Below, one piece after another: positions 5,774 through 6,407 of a DNA stretch of 6,407 nt. How positions within the stretch are numbered: the stretch's first letter is position 1; each line of letters starts with the position of its first letter. The stretch is from Gammaproteobacteria bacterium (GTDB taxonomy: Bacteria; Pseudomonadota; Gammaproteobacteria; SZUA-229). The translations under genes were made by a program, and so were the position numbers. The notes beneath the pieces were generated by a model. The model saw only the letters and a list, made by a program, of their open reading frames with translations. It searched no databases and was not told the origin of the DNA. The stretch is from contig JAASSE010000065.1 of assembly GCA_021768055.1 (NCBI GenBank), forward strand, positions 1-6,407, given 5' to 3'.

Positions 5774-5962
5774 GTGGCCGTACAAAAGAGCAGAAAAACA
5801 CGCTCAAGAAGAGGCATGCGTCGTTCACACGATGCCCTCGCGAACAAGACATTATCGACAGATTCAACTTCTGGCGAAACACATCTGCGTCATCATGTTT
5901 CACCAGACGGCTACTACCGTGGCCGCAAGGTTGTCGAAACCAACGACGAATTCGAGGATTAG
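5774..5962 (+). CDS. rpmF: Large ribosomal subunit protein bL32
   Basis: bL32 is a small basic protein of the 50S subunit. The 62 residues begin with the conserved [21 protein letters not shown] (2-22), continue with [21 protein letters not shown] (33-53) and match the E. coli protein closely. There is no cysteine, so this is the zinc-free form. The C-terminus is longer than in E. coli (57 residues) and ends in an acidic ETNDEFED tail. Translation starts at a GTG preceded by AGGAGAG six bases upstream; the MAV start agrees with relatives. The gene stands between yceD and plsX, an order that links ribosome formation to phospholipid synthesis in many bacteria. Confidence 0.97.
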   Translation: MAVQKSRKTRSRRGMRRSHDALANKTLSTDSTSGETHLRHHVSPDGYYRGRKVVETNDEFED

Positions 5963-5987
5963 TTTCCTTTCATGTCTGTAGCGCAGG

Positions 5988-6008
5988 TGCAGAATGCCTG
6001 ATTCTGCA
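5988..6008 (+). promoter_or_regulatory. Perfect hairpin enclosing the plsX start codon
   Basis: TGCAGAAT (5988-5995) and ATTCTGCA (6001-6008) are exact reverse complements with a five-base loop, GCCTG. The A and T of the plsX ATG (5994-5996) lie in the stem and the G in the loop; the short AGGTG Shine-Dalgarno sequence (5985-5989) reaches into the stem base. If formed in the mRNA it would hide the start site. No U-run follows, so it is not a terminator. Confidence 0.45.
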
Positions 6009-6407
6009 GTTATCGCGCTTGATGCAATGGGTGGTGACTTCGGACCCGATGTCATCATCCCTGCAGCGGCAAAGATACTATCCAGACGCGATGATCTTCA
6101 TATCATTCTGGTAGGTAATGAGGACACGCTGCGCGCGTGTGCAAATCAGCACAAAATAAAACTGGATGATCGCCTGAGCGTTCATCATGCATCGGAAGTG
6201 GTCGAGATGCACGATGAACCGGCACTGGCCATGCGCAAGAAAAAAGATTCTTCAATGCGTGTTGCTATCAATCTCGTTCAAGACGGCACGGCCCAGGCGG
6301 CAGTCAGTGCCGGTAATACTGGCGCTCTCATGGCGACTGCGAAGTTTGTACTCAAGACCCTGCCTGGCATAGATCGTCCGGCGATCTGTACAACCATTCC
6401 ATCATGG
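5994..6407 (+). CDS. plsX: Phosphate acyltransferase PlsX, 3' partial
   Basis: PlsX transfers the acyl group from acyl-ACP to inorganic phosphate, making acyl-phosphate for the glycerol-3-phosphate acyltransferase PlsY at the start of phospholipid synthesis. It is a soluble enzyme that associates with the membrane. Only the first 138 codons are present; the frame is still open at the window end, and the full protein is usually about 340 residues. The visible part has the N-terminal [20 protein letters not shown] (6-25), [28 protein letters not shown], and the strongly conserved [22 protein letters not shown] 5994 is the only plausible start: an in-frame TAG lies at 5979-5981 and the family N-terminus begins here. 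AGGTG (5985-5989), four bases upstream, is a weak ribosome binding site. The gene follows rpmF by 31 bases, as in E. coli. Confidence 0.96.
   Translation, partial: MPDSAVIALDAMGGDFGPDVIIPAAAKILSRRDDLHIILVGNEDTLRACANQHKIKLDDRLSVHHASEVVEMHDEPALAMRKKKDSSMRVAINLVQDGTAQAAVSAGNTGALMATAKFVLKTLPGIDRPAICTTIPSW

Noticed and set aside
5972..6001. Nine-codon open frame (MSVAQVQNA) overlapping the start of plsX
   Set aside because: It has no ribosome binding site and is short enough to occur by chance; the overlap with the plsX start is not enough to call a leader peptide.
6187..6372. 61-codon open frame inside plsX in another frame
   Set aside because: The plsX frame carries the conserved [12 protein letters not shown] motif across this region; the other frame is a shadow.

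Overview
The window reads as ordinary chromosomal DNA of a free-living gammaproteobacterium. The two gene sets it contains, ribB-ribH-nusB-thiL-pgpA and yceF / yceD-rpmF-plsX, are both known from Escherichia coli and relatives. The YceF, YceD and PlsX sequences are readily matched from memory to their E. coli counterparts, and base composition looks moderate and even. Nothing suggests a mobile element, tRNA or rRNA gene, CRISPR array or phage.

Region 1 (1-3871, + strand) is a tight run of genes. It holds the 3' part of a ribBA-type gene whose GTP cyclohydrolase II half has lost its zinc ligands (a RibBX-type protein), then ribH, nusB, thiL, pgpA and a periplasmic retropepsin-like protease of the TIGR02281 type. 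The last four genes are joined by stop/start overlaps of 1, 1 and 4 bases, so co-transcription and translational coupling are likely. The metabolic genes cover the late steps of riboflavin synthesis, the last step of thiamine pyrophosphate synthesis and phosphatidylglycerol synthesis.

Region 2 (3890-5131, - strand) is a two-gene unit running towards region 1: yceF (a Maf-type nucleotide pyrophosphatase) followed by an unassigned class I SAM-dependent methyltransferase. Only 18 bases separate the methyltransferase stop from the protease stop, and no convincing terminator is seen there.

Region 3 (5132-6407, + strand) starts with a 110-base divergent promoter region, then yceD (DUF177), rpmF (ribosomal protein bL32) and the 5' part of plsX (phospholipid synthesis), which runs off the end. 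This is the familiar ribosome-to-lipid operon of gammaproteobacteria. A good sigma-70-like promoter sits so close to the yceD ATG that the mRNA would be almost leaderless. A dyad covers its -35 box, and a perfect hairpin encloses the plsX start codon.

I see no clearly new biological system. The points most worth a second look are regulatory (the yceF/yceD divergent promoters, the -35 dyad and the plsX start hairpin), plus the dead GCHII domain and the uncharacterised protease coupled to pgpA.
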